DNA of 64,000 nt from Adineta ricciae (lineage: Eukaryota > Rotifera > Eurotatoria > Adinetida > Adinetidae), in assembly GCA_905250025.1 (NCBI GenBank), contig CAJNOJ010000030.1, positions 552,101 through 616,100 of the forward strand, read 5' to 3'. Shown here piece by piece: positions 13,553-25,802 of the stretch. Every line of letters starts with the position of its first letter. Position 1 is the stretch's first letter. The translations under genes and the position numbers were made by a program. The notes beneath the pieces were generated by a model. The model ran no database searches and was not told where the DNA came from. It saw nothing but the letters and a program-made list of their open reading frames with translations.

Positions 13553-14385
13553 TTATAAATTACAATGAAAAGAAGATGAATCATTAGTTTTATGTAATTG
13601 GAAAAGCCATTTGAGTACCCGAGCATTGCGTTCAATGACGGTCACTGTTGATGGCATCGGTGCACAGATAAATTGTGTCGGACAATCGATGCTATCCAAT
13701 GTTGTCTGGTCAGAAAGCGAGAGAATACTAACACTATCAAATGTATGATCGATATTCGATTTCGATAAAGTTTGAATGGAACTTTCTAATCGATATTTAT
13801 CTCGATTGTATGAACGTTCTTCACATGGAGTTCGTTGTGATTGTCTAAGAAAAGAAAAGGTTTCAGTCTGTTGGAAGATATATACAACTTACAGGATTTG
13901 ACATGTTGGAGTTAGCCGTTGACTATTGGATAAAGTTTGCCGATTGTAAAGAACTTGCTGACTCTTCACAAAGAATCTTTTCGATTCATCTAATAATTCT
14001 CGTGCTGTTCGTCGTGGATACTGTTCTAAGAAGAGAAGACGAAATCTATTTTGAACTTTCTCTTCGTAAGATTAATTAGAGCAGCGACAATCCATCAGTA
14101 TTATGTTACATCATTCCTTTAAGTCAACTACACACTAATCCGATTTTGTTGGTATATAACAATCAATTGATTATGAGCTGATAACTAAGACAGCTTTTAC
14201 AATGAATAAAGGTAGTGACATTTTCTACGAGCTAACTCTTTGTTAAGATACTTACTTGAAGAAGAAGCGGCTGCTGACAATCGAATACGTTCTAATTTCG
14301 TATAAAAATCATCGCATTTACTCTTGTTTGTAATATTGATCAATCTCGCTTGTCGTCGATCGACATACGGCGGATGTTGCTGCAT
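13553..14385 (-). CDS. unidentified protein, 3 exons
   Basis: Minus-strand exons 14385-14256, 14025-13893 and 13844-13553 join in frame to 184 residues. The protein is basic at the N-terminus (QQHPPYVDRRQARL) with a helical stretch (TARELLDESKRFFVKSQQVL) in the middle. It ends in an ordered-looking segment (VTVIERNARVLKWLFQLHK) before a short Ser-rich tail. No signal peptide, membrane segment or known motif is visible and I do not recognise the family. The introns (49 and 230 bases) have GT..AG ends and frame is kept across both, which argues for a real gene. The start is uncertain: the frame remains open upstream to an ATG at 14463, but an AG acceptor just before the ATG at 14385 suggests that a 5' untranslated exon joins there. 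Confidence 0.6.
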
Positions 14386-15735
14386 CCTATGTCTCCTGAA
14401 TCGATATGTTCGATAATGTTTGAGTATAAATGAGAACAAATGACGAGAGGGAGAGTATGACAAGAGAAGAGAAGAACAAAGAACAACTTTCAGTTATACG
14501 TCTACCTTGAATTCTAAAAAAATGTAGAAGAAAGAGAAGATAGCCTTGACAATTGCATTGGAATATGTGAGTTGTCTCTTTCTTCTTTTTTTTTATGGTT
14601 ACATCATTGTTCATTATGAATTTTGACCTGTTCGAAGACACGTCACGGCTCGGCGCCTAATATTTATCGAACCATCTGTTTCAAATGTTCATATCTGATT
14701 GACTATTCATCAAATAGAATATTGTACATTAATTTAGTATACAACATATGTCTGATGTTCAGTACTATTGAAATGTAAAGATCGAACTAAATGGAATCAT
14801 CAATGTTTACTATCTATCATCGATAAAACAAAGACTAATCTTTGTTTAAAGCATTCGCCTTTCTTTGTTCAAAAGTAATATGGATAAATGTGTGATGTGT
14901 CCGCAGTAGTAAATGCCATAGTGCATCTACGTATTAGCTGTCGGCATACATTATTTGATGTAAATGAAGACGAACAGCTTTCGTTTCGAGAACGATTGAG
15001 GCTGATTATTTGAACAGAACCGAGTGTTTATAGAATATAAATGAAAATAGAAGTGAATTGATATCCGATGTATATAGAGATCACATTACCTCTTGACATT
15101 TTTGATCATCATTCATCAAGATAAACTGACTGCAATAAGTGTCTAACAAATAGATTCAATCATCTCATAAAACTTAAAGAAGATAAACTTCATTTATGTT
15201 CACAGTCGATTTGTCAGAAGAAAAGAAATGAAATTAGTGAGCATGTCTCGCATAGGAAAGAAATCCTATTCGAACTGTAATTAAATAATGGAATTGTTTA
15301 TTTTGAATATTAAATATAACTGTGCGTAATAAGAGCTTGATATTTCTGTTTTGTTCGATCTTACTCGTATTGCGTCAAAGACATATGATAGTAGCATAGG
15401 TAATTTGAAATAAGAGTATAGTAAAACAAGAGAACATCTTTGTATCATTGTGTCTTTTTTTCAAGAATGTCGTTTATTGAATTTCGTGACAAACTGGAAC
15501 CTTTTTGTTAGATAATCTGTCTCTTATTGGAAAAAATGCATTCTATGGAATAGAACATAGGACGAACCATTGACATGTGATGCATATGTATCAGAAAAAA
15601 TCATTGATAGTTGATTAGTTAAAGTTTGTATGTTGACAGTAACAACGTGAAACGTGAAAATAAATAGCAATGTGAAGAAACGAAGCTCTCTTTTCCTTTC
15701 CCTTCTGTAATATACTATTTCCGACAAAAGAGAAA
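14386..15735. other. intergenic, no gene supported
   Basis: 1.35 kb between two divergently read genes (the unidentified minus-strand gene and the Kv channel). It may hold both promoters. Overlapping open frames near 15524-15803 on the minus strand are antisense to the start of the channel gene and are not called. Confidence 0.5.
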
Positions 15736-17513
15736 ATGCTGTCAACACAACTTATAAAATTTACAGAATCATATCCAGTTAATATGAATGATTCACGTGT
15801 CATTTTAAACGTGGGCGGAACACGGTTTGAAACGCAACGCGCAACATTAAAGAAATTACCAGCGACAAGATTGTCAAAATTAACTCCTCAATTATCATTT
15901 TATGATCCCGTTTTAAACGAATACTTTTTCGATCGGCATCCGGGCGCTTTTTCGCAAATACTCAACTATTATCGTACAGGAAGATTACATTATCCGACAA
16001 ATGTCTGTGGACCTTTGTTCGAAGATGAACTCTCCTTTTGGGGAATACAACGCGAAGAAGTTGAACCATGTTGCTGGTAAATTTATACTCTACCAACAAA
16101 AAATCGCATTTACAGATATTGTTCATGTCATTTTGGTATTCTTAGGATGACCTATACGAAGCATCGATCCACTCAAGAAACCTTGCAAGTATTGGATTCT
16201 TTAGAATTAGATACCGTTCGTTCCACGACGGATGACATTGTAAAAAAGTTCGGATGGGAAGATGATTTTGATTTGATTACTAGCGGTCATCTATCAAATC
16301 GAAAACGTCTGAAAGGTATTATCTGGCAACTATTCGAAGAACCAAGATCATCATTAGTATCTAAGGTAAGGGAAAACAACCATTTGAAGTTCTTTTTTGT
16401 TCGTACTCGATAATCACAGTGTCTATTATACCTGAATCACGGAAATAATCATTACTTGAGCGTTCAATGAGTAAAAAAGAAGCATCTAAAGTGGAATAAA
16501 CACTTCTATTACTTTTGTTCCGTAAATGCTCATTTATTTTATAATTTAAAGATCATTGCCGTTATATCGATGTTTTTCATTATACTTTCCATCGTTTCGT
16601 TTGTCCTTCGCACTTTGCCCGCATTTGAAATTGCTGAGTTTACCTTGGTGAATGTGACGATTGGATATAATCGAACTGAACAAGCGATTATGTCGAATAC
16701 ACAACAGCGAAAAATTATCTCGTCATTTGATACAATCGAATGGATTTGTAAGTCAAACGAGAAAAGAGAAAGAATATGCTTTTCTTCTTTGTGTGTTAGG
16801 TAATTCTTGGTTTATATTCGAAATCACGCTAAGATTTTTAGTTACACCATCGAAAAGAAGTTTTTGTTCATCTATTTTGAATTGGATTGGTAAGACAAGC
16901 GACGAAGGAAAGAACAGGCAACGAGACTTGGTTTTCTTTAGATTTTCTCGGTACATTCTGGTTTATTTTTACCTACATTCTCTACGAAACATTTTATTTT
17001 CACGGTTACAATGCAGCGCTCGATCTTGTCTCAACTATTCGCGTTGCCCGTATGTTCAAATTATGTAACCTTCATCCACGTCTAAAAGTGATCATCACAT
17101 CCATGTCGTATTCGTCGGGTGTTTTAAGTTTATTGATCTTTTTCTTCTTTCTCGCGGTCATGGTTGCCGGTGCATCATTGTACTACATCGAACGTTTAAG
17201 TAATACCAAAGATAATCAGCTAATATCCATCGTTGAAGGTGTATCATTGGCTATAAGCACGATCAGCACACTAGGTGCAGGCGAAGTTGTACCAAAATCG
17301 CTAAGCGGAATGATTTTCGGTGCAATAACTACGGTCGTTGGTGTCTTGATCATTGATTTGCCAATGCCAATCATCGTTGAAACATTTGCTAATTTCAATT
17401 CACATTTACAAACACGTCAGCAATTGCCCAAACAACGACGACGAGTTACGCCGGCGGTCATACCAAGGAAAATCAAACCATTAATACCACCTAATAGATA
17501 TGCTCGTTACTGA
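15736..17513 (+). CDS. voltage-gated potassium channel-like subunit with altered filter, 5 exons
   Basis: Exons 15736-16076, 16146-16365, 16552-16747, 16800-16889 and 16942-17513 give 472 residues. The N-terminus is a T1/BTB domain ([12 protein letters not shown]) with a perfect zinc motif HX5CX20CC (His85, Cys91, Cys112, Cys113), as in Kv2/Kv3/Kv4 but not Shaker channels. Six membrane segments follow. S1 is [20 protein letters not shown]2 carries the F-E-x-x-L-R pattern ([10 protein letters not shown]). S3 has Asp (NWIDFLGTF). S4 is poor in charge ([19 protein letters not shown]). The pore is strongly changed: the canonical TVGYGD reads TLGAGE at residues 392-397, and the Trp pair of the pore helix is missing. 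S6 has PMP instead of PVP. It could be a modifier subunit or a channel of altered selectivity. A start at the second ATG (15784) is also possible. Confidence 0.9.
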
Positions 17514-17756
17514 ATCTATTCTAAATGTGTTTGTTTGTTTAAATCGAAATAAATATCGCCTAGTCCTAGAAGCTCTCTCGTATAAAGACGTAGTGAAAGA
17601 ATTTTAAAAAATGTGTTTTATTTTTGTTGATATCTTATTGTTGTTATTTTGTTTATTGGTTTTCTAACAACTCTCTGATGTAAAAGAGTATCACATAGAA
17701 AACGAAAACAAAACTGTCGAAGTTCAGTGGATGATAACATGAACACTGCTCGACGA

Positions 17757-18028
17757 TTACCGAAGGCGACGTGCTTCACGTTCCGATTCGAGAAGAACTA
17801 GAACATCGTCGACACGTCTAAAAATTCAAATCAAAATCTAACTCAAGTGATTATAAAGAACAAAAGATATTCCTACACTGGTCCCTTGACGTTACGAATA
17901 ATCGATCGTTTGGATGTTGATGTGTCGATAATTTCGACACGAACTTGTGTACATTGGCCCTGACTGCCAGTGCGACCAAGAATTTTGACAACGCGTGCCA
18001 TAACACCGCCAGTTGTGTTTTTTTCCAT
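17757..18028 (-). CDS. RPS28: 40S ribosomal protein eS28 (RPS28), 2 exons
   Basis: Minus-strand exons 18028-17877 and 17817-17757 encode 70 residues, the usual length for eS28 (69 in human). The sequence shows the hallmark [20 protein letters not shown], then [11 protein letters not shown] and the C-terminal [12 protein letters not shown], nearly identical to animal eS28. It is a small OB-fold protein of the small ribosomal subunit near the mRNA exit region. The single intron is 59 bases. The N-terminal residues before ARVVK differ from vertebrates. About 120 bases upstream a CAAGATGGC element lies on the coding strand. The NudC gene starts 510 bases away in the opposite direction, so the two probably share a promoter region. 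Confidence 0.97.
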
Positions 18029-18537
18029 GATGGTGAGGTAAAATGAAATCTAAAAGATAAACAACCGATGAATTATCATTCAAAAATGTAAAATAGCGAA
18101 TGGTATCGGAAAAAAGAACAAGCAAACAGCGATCTTTAGTGTCGCCATCTTGAACAGAGTGTACTTTGTCCTTCAGTGTTTTTCTAAAAGTAAGTGGAAA
18201 CTTTGTGAAATTATTTTTTGGGAATTATTCAAGAAATTTTCGTTGAGAATATTTAAATTCTACTAATAATTATTCCAACCAATCCAATTCATTTGCGATT
18301 CTTAATTATATTCCATGGATTTGATTTGACATGAAAATCATCAGGATTTATCAAGATATTCTCCATTATCATCTTTCATTCTTTCGAGTACAGATAGTTG
18401 TTACCCATCAGTACATAGATGATTCATTTTCTACATCAATTACGAGTTAATTACATCTTTTTTTCAGTGCATGAAGGCCCTTAGCAACGTAAAATTATTA
18501 GCAACAGGCTAGTCTCTATTTTAGATTCTGTTCAATC
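18029..18537. other. divergent intergenic region RPS28/NudC
   Basis: 510 bases between two divergent start codons. Holds the YY1-like motif and probably the promoters of both genes. No other feature recognised. Confidence 0.5.
18144..18152 (-). promoter_or_regulatory. YY1-like motif upstream of RPS28
   Basis: The plus strand reads GCCATCTTG, the complement of CAAGATGGC, the core of the YY1 site often found at animal ribosomal-protein and other housekeeping promoters. It lies between the divergent RPS28 and NudC genes. That it is functional here is inference. Confidence 0.35.
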
Positions 18538-20120
18538 ATGTCTGACGAAGAGAAATACGACGCACTTTTAATGAACATTGCTTCCCAACATACGGGTGGC
18601 ATTCATGAAGTATTTGAATGATTTGAAAAGGGAATTACGAATTTTTTTTTATGTCTTCTCTAGTTACTCGATACATTGTTCGGCTTTTTCGCACGTAAAA
18701 CTGACTTATACACAAGTCCAAACGTTAATCAAAAGCCGGAAGAGTTGATTTTACAATCGTTTCGTAAATGGGAGAAAGTTGCGCTCGAAAAGCATAGAAA
18801 AGATAAAGCTGAACGAGATGAAGTACGTCAATTATCATTTATCATGTGAATGTTTCTGATTTGTTCCATAGGCTGATCGTGTTCGACGCGAGAAGATACG
18901 TCGCAAACGTGAAGAAGAAGAAAGTATCAAGAACGATCCGTCATCACGAATTGTCGAAGTTACTGATGAAGAAGCTGAACGAATTACACGAGAAAGTGCG
19001 AAAGCAAAAGTAAGTGATCGTGAATTAAATTTAATCGTTCTGCAACATTTTTACACTTTCTAGGCTCAAAAATTGGATTCTGATGAACAAGCTAAGGCAG
19101 AGAAGGACAATGTTGTCGAGCCATCAGATGACAATGAACAAAATAAAGAGGAGAAGGTAAAATAAGTTAAGAATCTAATTGTTTATGGATTATCAAAAGA
19201 CGAATTCTTACTCATTAGAAAGAAGATGAAGATGAAAATGAAGAAGATAAAGGTAAAGAAAAACCCAACTCTGGTAATGGATGGACAGGTCCAAACTATT
19301 CCTGGACACAAACACTCGAAGAGATTGATGTAAGTCGTGTTTTGTTTTTCAGTTATCATTTGTTCTAACTATGTGGCTTTATTCGAATTAGTTGCGCGTT
19401 CCAATTAACCTCAATGTTCGTGTTAAATCGAAAGATGTCATCGTCAAATTCGAACGCAAGGTATGCAGGTTCATTTTTTGTTGACAATAGTTATAGGAAC
19501 GATCTATTTAGCATTTAACCGTCGGTCTTCGTGGTCACCCACCAATTATTGATGGTGAAACATTTGCCGAATTGAAAAAAGAAGACTCTGTTTGGACATT
19601 GGATGATGGAAAACTACTACATATTGTTATCGAAAAAGTATTGTCCTTTACTCTGACGGTTCGGTTTACATTCTATATATATATATATATATATATAGGT
19701 TAATAAAATGGAATGGTGGAGTCGAATTGTCAAATCGGACCCGGAAATTAACACGCGTAAAGTTCAACCTGAAAACTCGAAGGTAAGACAATTTCACAAA
19801 TGGTTCGTTAATAATGCGCGTTTTAATTTAGTTATCTGATTTGGATGGTGAAACACGTGGTATGGTAGAGAAAATGATGTACGATCAACATCGACGTGAA
19901 GCTGGTTTACCTACTTCTGATGAACAAAAGAAACAAGATATGCTTCAAAAGTAAACCATTCTTTTTCAGTTTATAAATCATAGGTTTGTATTTTGCGATC
20001 GAATTAGATTTATGAGCGCCCATCCGGAAATGGATTTTAGTAAATGCAAGTAAGTCTAGTGAATAGAGATTCTGATAACATGTTTATCTACTGATTTATT
20101 TTACAATTAGATTCAATTGA
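18538..20120 (+). CDS. NUDC: nuclear distribution protein NudC, 11 exons
   Basis: Exons: 18538-18609, 18664-18822, 18872-19009, 19064-19156, 19219-19329, 19392-19460, 19512-19637, 19699-19782, 19832-19950, 20008-20049, 20111-20120; 340 residues (human NudC 331). The N-terminal part has the family's [17 protein letters not shown] segment. A long charged helix follows (roughly residues 65-125, ending in acidic repeats), then the CS/p23 domain starting at [18 protein letters not shown], with [16 protein letters not shown]. The C-terminal tail ends [18 protein letters not shown], almost as in vertebrates. NudC is a cochaperone that works with Hsp90 and the LIS1/dynein machinery. The last exon encodes only the final three residues. 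Introns are mostly about 50-60 bases; the seventh carries an AT dinucleotide tract. Confidence 0.97.
19673..19697. repeat. AT dinucleotide microsatellite in NudC intron 7
   Basis: About a dozen tandem TA units directly before the 3' splice site of the seventh NudC intron; the repeat runs into the AG. Confidence 0.9.
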
Positions 20121-20623
20121 TTGATCAATAAGTCGTCATCTGTTTTTATCGTCTAAACCAAGAATGATTTGATAAACTGTGATTAAACATGTTCATCGTT
20201 GCATTCGTTCTTTGTACTGTTGTGTTCTTTTTGAATTAAAACAAAAGCAAAAACAGAACTAATCATCATGAATTCCAACTCGCGTACGATTGAATGAATA
20301 GTATTGTTTCTGACTGAAGACTTTTTACCTGTAAAGATAGCAACCATGTTGTGTGTTTCAACAGTCCATACGAATCTAGTCAAAATAATTCCGTCGTTCT
20401 GCAGATTTTAATAAGTGTGTATTTACGTGCATACTTATTTTTCTGCAGAGTAAATCAAGTATTCAGAAAGAGTGCCTTTCATCAATAACATGACGAACAA
20501 ATGTCAACAGGAGAAATACATTTGAAGCTGGATGTATTGTTAGTAGTTTCTTTCATTTTTTAACCTGTTCAATACCGCTGCTGATTCGTTTGCTTTAGTG
20601 AAGCATATCTATACACAGAAACA
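20121..20623. other. intergenic, no gene seen
   Basis: Spacer between NudC and the ART/TPR gene. A short antisense open frame (20183-20383) is not supported by any motif. Confidence 0.5.
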
Positions 20624-22984
20624 ATGATAAAACAGGAATCGAATATTACGGAGAGAAATGAGCACGGACCAATGTTCCAGTTACCGGCAGGTGGGCGCCG
20701 ATGCATAAGTAACGAAAGTTCGCGCAATATGGTCGTAGTTTGGTTGAATAATGATATAGTTGATCATAATGAAAATTATCAGAACACAATCACACAGCTT
20801 CAATCTGTTCTCGACGATGTCTATACATTTACGGATAATGACGAGTGCGTCGATTCTATATCGAACATGACAGACAGCAAAGTCTGTTTGATCATCTCCG
20901 AATCTCTTGGACAATGCATTATACCCTGTGTTCACGATATTTGTCAGATTCACTCAATTTTCATCTTTGGCGACACCAAGAAACGTCAAGAACAACCAGT
21001 CGAAAAATGGCACAAAATAAAAGGAATATTCACAGATAAAGAATCAATTTGTAATGAACTGAAGCAGATAGTGCGCCGATATAATCAACATACTGTGCCT
21101 ATGAGTTTGATTTTACCTGATAAAAAATTAGATCAATTGGATCCATCGTTTATGTATACACAGATTCTCAAGGAAATTTTATTTACTATTGACTTTGACG
21201 AAGAACACATCAAAGAATTCATTAACTACTGCTGTGATACATTTGATGTCAATGAAAATCAATTGACCAAGTTTAAACAATTCGAACGAGAGTATCGTCA
21301 TAAAACGCCGATTTGGTGGTATAGTAAGGAGAATTTTATATATTACACATTGAACTTTGCTTTACGTGTGATGGATGCAAATGTTATCGTAAGAATGGGT
21401 TTTTTTATTAACGATCTTCATCGACACATCGAGCGGTTACATAAGGAACAGCATGCTCGTGAGCCATCTCGTAGATCTTTCACAGTTTATCGTGGCCAAG
21501 GTTTATCATCGGCTGATTTCAGCGAAATGGTAAAATCACAGGGTGGACTATTGTCGTTTAATACGTTTCTATCTACCAGTAAAGATCGCGCTGTGGCCGA
21601 TCGTCTTGCAGAAAGCAACGCTGATAATCCTGATCTAGTTGGGATTGTTTTCGTCATAATGGTAGATCCTTCTAAATCAACAACACCCTATGCCTATATT
21701 CGTGAGATAAGCTATTTCTTCGACGAAGATGAAGTTCTATTTTCTATGCATGCCATATGTCGCATTCGCAGCATCACGCCGACTCACTCTAACAATCGCC
21801 TTTTTGAGATCAGTTTATCAGTTACTGACGATAGCGACAAAGATCTCTGTATACTTACCGAACGGATCAAGCATGATAGTTTTTCTTTTAATAATGGATG
21901 GCTCAGATTAGGCCCAATTTTACACGAGATAGGCTACTCAGACTATGCTATCAAAATCTATGAAATTTCTCTTTCTCACACAATCGATGAGGTTACAAAA
22001 GCAGCGATCTACAAACAAATTGGTCTGATACAAGTTGACATGGGAGAGTACTCGAAGGCGATGCTATTCTATGAGAAGTCTCTCGCTATTTTTCAAAATA
22101 CATTTCCTCTTGATATTAATTGTTTGGCTTCGTGCTACAATAAAATCGGTGACCTATATTTCCGAATAGGTGACTTTTCCAAAGCAATTTCATCATGTAA
22201 GAAAGCCCTCGCACTTCAACAACAGTCAAGTACTCCTGATCGCTTCGAAGAGAACACATCTTACTACACTATGGGTTATGCATACTACCGCCTCCGCGAC
22301 TATACGAAGGCTCTGTTTTTCTTCGAACAAGTTCTTTCGATCTGGCAACAATTACTTCCTAACAATCATCCTGACTTGGCTCTATCTTATAACAGCGTCG
22401 GTAATGCATATTATTCAATACACGATTATCCCAAATCTCTTTCTTTCTACGAGAAAGCACTTACAATTCAACGTCAATCACTTCCTTCTAATAATCCTGA
22501 CATTGCCACCTCATACAATAATATGGGCAATGTATATTGCCGAATGGGCGACTATTCAAAAGCACATGTATTTCAACAAAAAGCTCTCTCGATTCAACTG
22601 CAGTGCCGTCCTTCGGATCATCCTGATTTGATGTCCTCTTACAGAAATATCGGTTCCATTTATATTGAAACGGGCGACTACTTAAAGGCTCTTGCTTTCT
22701 TTGAGAAAGCCCACGCGATTTGTCTACACTTGCTTCCCGCAAATCATCCTGATCTGATTTCAGAGTACGAACTAATTGGTTGTATATATTACCAAATAAA
22801 CGATTATTCAAAAGCTCTTTCTCTCTACGAGAAAGCACTTACAATTCAACGTCAATCGCTTCCCGAGAATCACCCTGACATTGCTGCGTCCTACAAAAAG
22901 ATCGGTTGCGCATACTACATGATGGGTGACTATGTAAAAGGATTTTCATCATTCGAAAAAGGTTGTAAAACTGAATCACAATAG
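20624..22984 (+). CDS. ADP-ribosyltransferase/TPR repeat protein, single exon
   Basis: Intronless, 786 residues. Residues about 35-155 form an alpha/beta region of unknown role. Residues about 225-385 look like an arginine-type mono-ADP-ribosyltransferase with an R-S-ExE signature: Arg290 in FTVYRGQGLS, the FLSTS motif at residues 315-319, and Glu368-Asp-Glu370 in FFDEDEVLFS. Such enzymes move ADP-ribose from NAD to a protein side chain. From about residue 430 to the end there are eight or nine tetratricopeptide repeats of 42 residues, kinesin-light-chain style (for example SYNNMGNVYCRMGDYSKAHV), which probably bind a protein partner. No signal peptide or membrane segment is seen, so it should act inside the cell. 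ART/TPR fusions of this type are expanded in bdelloid rotifers. The substrate is unknown. Catalytic residues appear intact. Confidence 0.88.
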   Translation: MIKQESNITERNEHGPMFQLPAGGRRCISNESSRNMVVVWLNNDIVDHNENYQNTITQLQSVLDDVYTFTDNDECVDSISNMTDSKVCLIISESLGQCIIPCVHDICQIHSIFIFGDTKKRQEQPVEKWHKIKGIFTDKESICNELKQIVRRYNQHTVPMSLILPDKKLDQLDPSFMYTQILKEILFTIDFDEEHIKEFINYCCDTFDVNENQLTKFKQFEREYRHKTPIWWYSKENFIYYTLNFALRVMDANVIVRMGFFINDLHRHIERLHKEQHAREPSRRSFTVYRGQGLSSADFSEMVKSQGGLLSFNTFLSTSKDRAVADRLAESNADNPDLVGIVFVIMVDPSKSTTPYAYIREISYFFDEDEVLFSMHAICRIRSITPTHSNNRLFEISLSVTDDSDKDLCILTERIKHDSFSFNNGWLRLGPILHEIGYSDYAIKIYEISLSHTIDEVTKAAIYKQIGLIQVDMGEYSKAMLFYEKSLAIFQNTFPLDINCLASCYNKIGDLYFRIGDFSKAISSCKKALALQQQSSTPDRFEENTSYYTMGYAYYRLRDYTKALFFFEQVLSIWQQLLPNNHPDLALSYNSVGNAYYSIHDYPKSLSFYEKALTIQRQSLPSNNPDIATSYNNMGNVYCRMGDYSKAHVFQQKALSIQLQCRPSDHPDLMSSYRNIGSIYIETGDYLKALAFFEKAHAICLHLLPANHPDLISEYELIGCIYYQINDYSKALSLYEKALTIQRQSLPENHPDIAASYKKIGCAYYMMGDYVKGFSSFEKGCKTESQ
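22442..22980 (+). repeat. tandem 126-base TPR-coding repeat
   Basis: The TPR units share strong nucleotide similarity, including near-identical blocks encoding SFYEKALTIQRQSLP (around 22443) and SLYEKALTIQRQSLP (around 22821). This suggests recent duplication or conversion between units. Confidence 0.7.
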
Positions 22985-23277
22985 TTTATTTTTGCTCATC
23001 CTTGTTTAACTTTGTTTTGTATGATATATAATCACTCGGAAGTATGAGGCACAAGCCATTTCGCAGTCATTGTGTAACGCTTGATGACTGGTAGCGTCAT
23101 CTTACCACAACAGATGCGGAACGAAGAAACATACATACATACATAGAAAGGTTTGATTTCATTGATGTAAAGAATCATCCAATAGCTGTGATCTGATGTT
23201 TCGTGGTACGTACGTACACGCGTAGTACTTTGGATTCGACAGTGTCGGATCTTACATATTGATAAACATTAAATAGA

Positions 23278-24641
<1,364 letters not shown>

Positions 24642-24655
24642 TGAAAACATTTGTT

Positions 24656-25651
24656 CTAATTCATTAACCATTTTGTTTCTCGTATCCATTCTTCTAATGT
24701 TTTCATTTTATCATAAACTTCTTTTGTTTTCTCCGGATGCCGTTCTTCGAAATCTCCATAGTCATTGTACCATCTTAAATTATCCAGTGATTCCTTTGCT
24801 TGTCCAGCACATTGTTCATCTGTCAATTGCGTATATCGAACCTTATCATTACCAGTGACACGTCGAATAATTTCACAGATTTCTTCCATTGTTAAACGTT
24901 GTGCAACGATTGGAACAACATTTCCTTGTCCCCATCGATCTGGATGTTCGAAGCATTGAGCAACTACGGCGCCAGTATCACGAACATCATAGAGAGGAAG
25001 ACGGGCGTGCGGTTTGAGTAAAACCCGAAACTCTAAATCTGCCGTTGGTTGAAAGAACGTATGAAAATTTTGATAATAGAAACCAACATGAACAAATGTG
25101 ACATAACGAAACAGCGGCGGGTTTTGCTGAGAACGTACATAAGCTTCGATACGCGCTTTCGTCCTAAACGAACAATACTACTCCAAATTCAAAGGCAGGT
25201 TCACGTGATCGACTTACATATAATGTGGCAAATCTAATTTTCCATTTGAGATAGCTACTGTATCTGCTAAGCTACTCCAGATAAAATGCTGGACATTTTG
25301 TTGTTTTGCAGCATTGACCATATTCATGCCTTGTTCGTATTCTTTAATCGGACCACATTCCCAAAAGTTAGTCATTGCAAAAACACCATACGCTCCTTTG
25401 AATGCCTGTGAACATTCATTTAAAGAATCGATGTTACATGACATCACCTCTACGCCTTTTTTAACCAATTCCTAAAACGAAAGCCTAAATCTAATTCCAT
25501 ATCTTTGGTCGATATTCATTACTTGACTTTCTTTCGACGAAACATTCCGTGTCAATCCTCGGATTGTCCATTGATTCGAATTAACCAGGGCATTGATCAC
25601 ACTCCCTCCTTGTCTACCCGTGGCGCCCACAACAACAATCAACGGTTTCAT
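24656..25651 (-). CDS. NmrA-like NAD(P)-binding protein, 3 exons
   Basis: Minus-strand exons 25651-25523, 25471-25218 and 25163-24656 encode 296 residues, close to human NMRAL1 (299). The N-terminus is a Rossmann start, IVVVGATGRQGGSVI (glycine motif at residues 9-16), followed by the atypical short-chain dehydrogenase pattern of the NmrA family (GVEVMSCNIDS, GVFAMTNFWE, HFIWSSLAD). The C-terminal part has PLYDVRDTGAVV and a helical end. NmrA/NMRAL1 proteins bind NADP(H) and act as redox sensors rather than enzymes; the active-site Tyr-x-x-x-Lys is not evident here. An in-frame ATG at 25702 would add 17 residues; I chose the later ATG because it sits directly before the first beta strand. It is convergent with ZNF330. 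Confidence 0.9.
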
Positions 25652-25802
25652 TCTTTCGCTTTTTTTCACTGTAATGTCACTTGAGATAAAAACACAACAC
25701 ATTTACATACTGATAAAACTTCTGTGAGTAATCGGCAAATAGAGATCGACGCATTCTTTTTTCGCCGCATTCACTAACTCCGATATCTTCAAAGACACTG
25801 TC

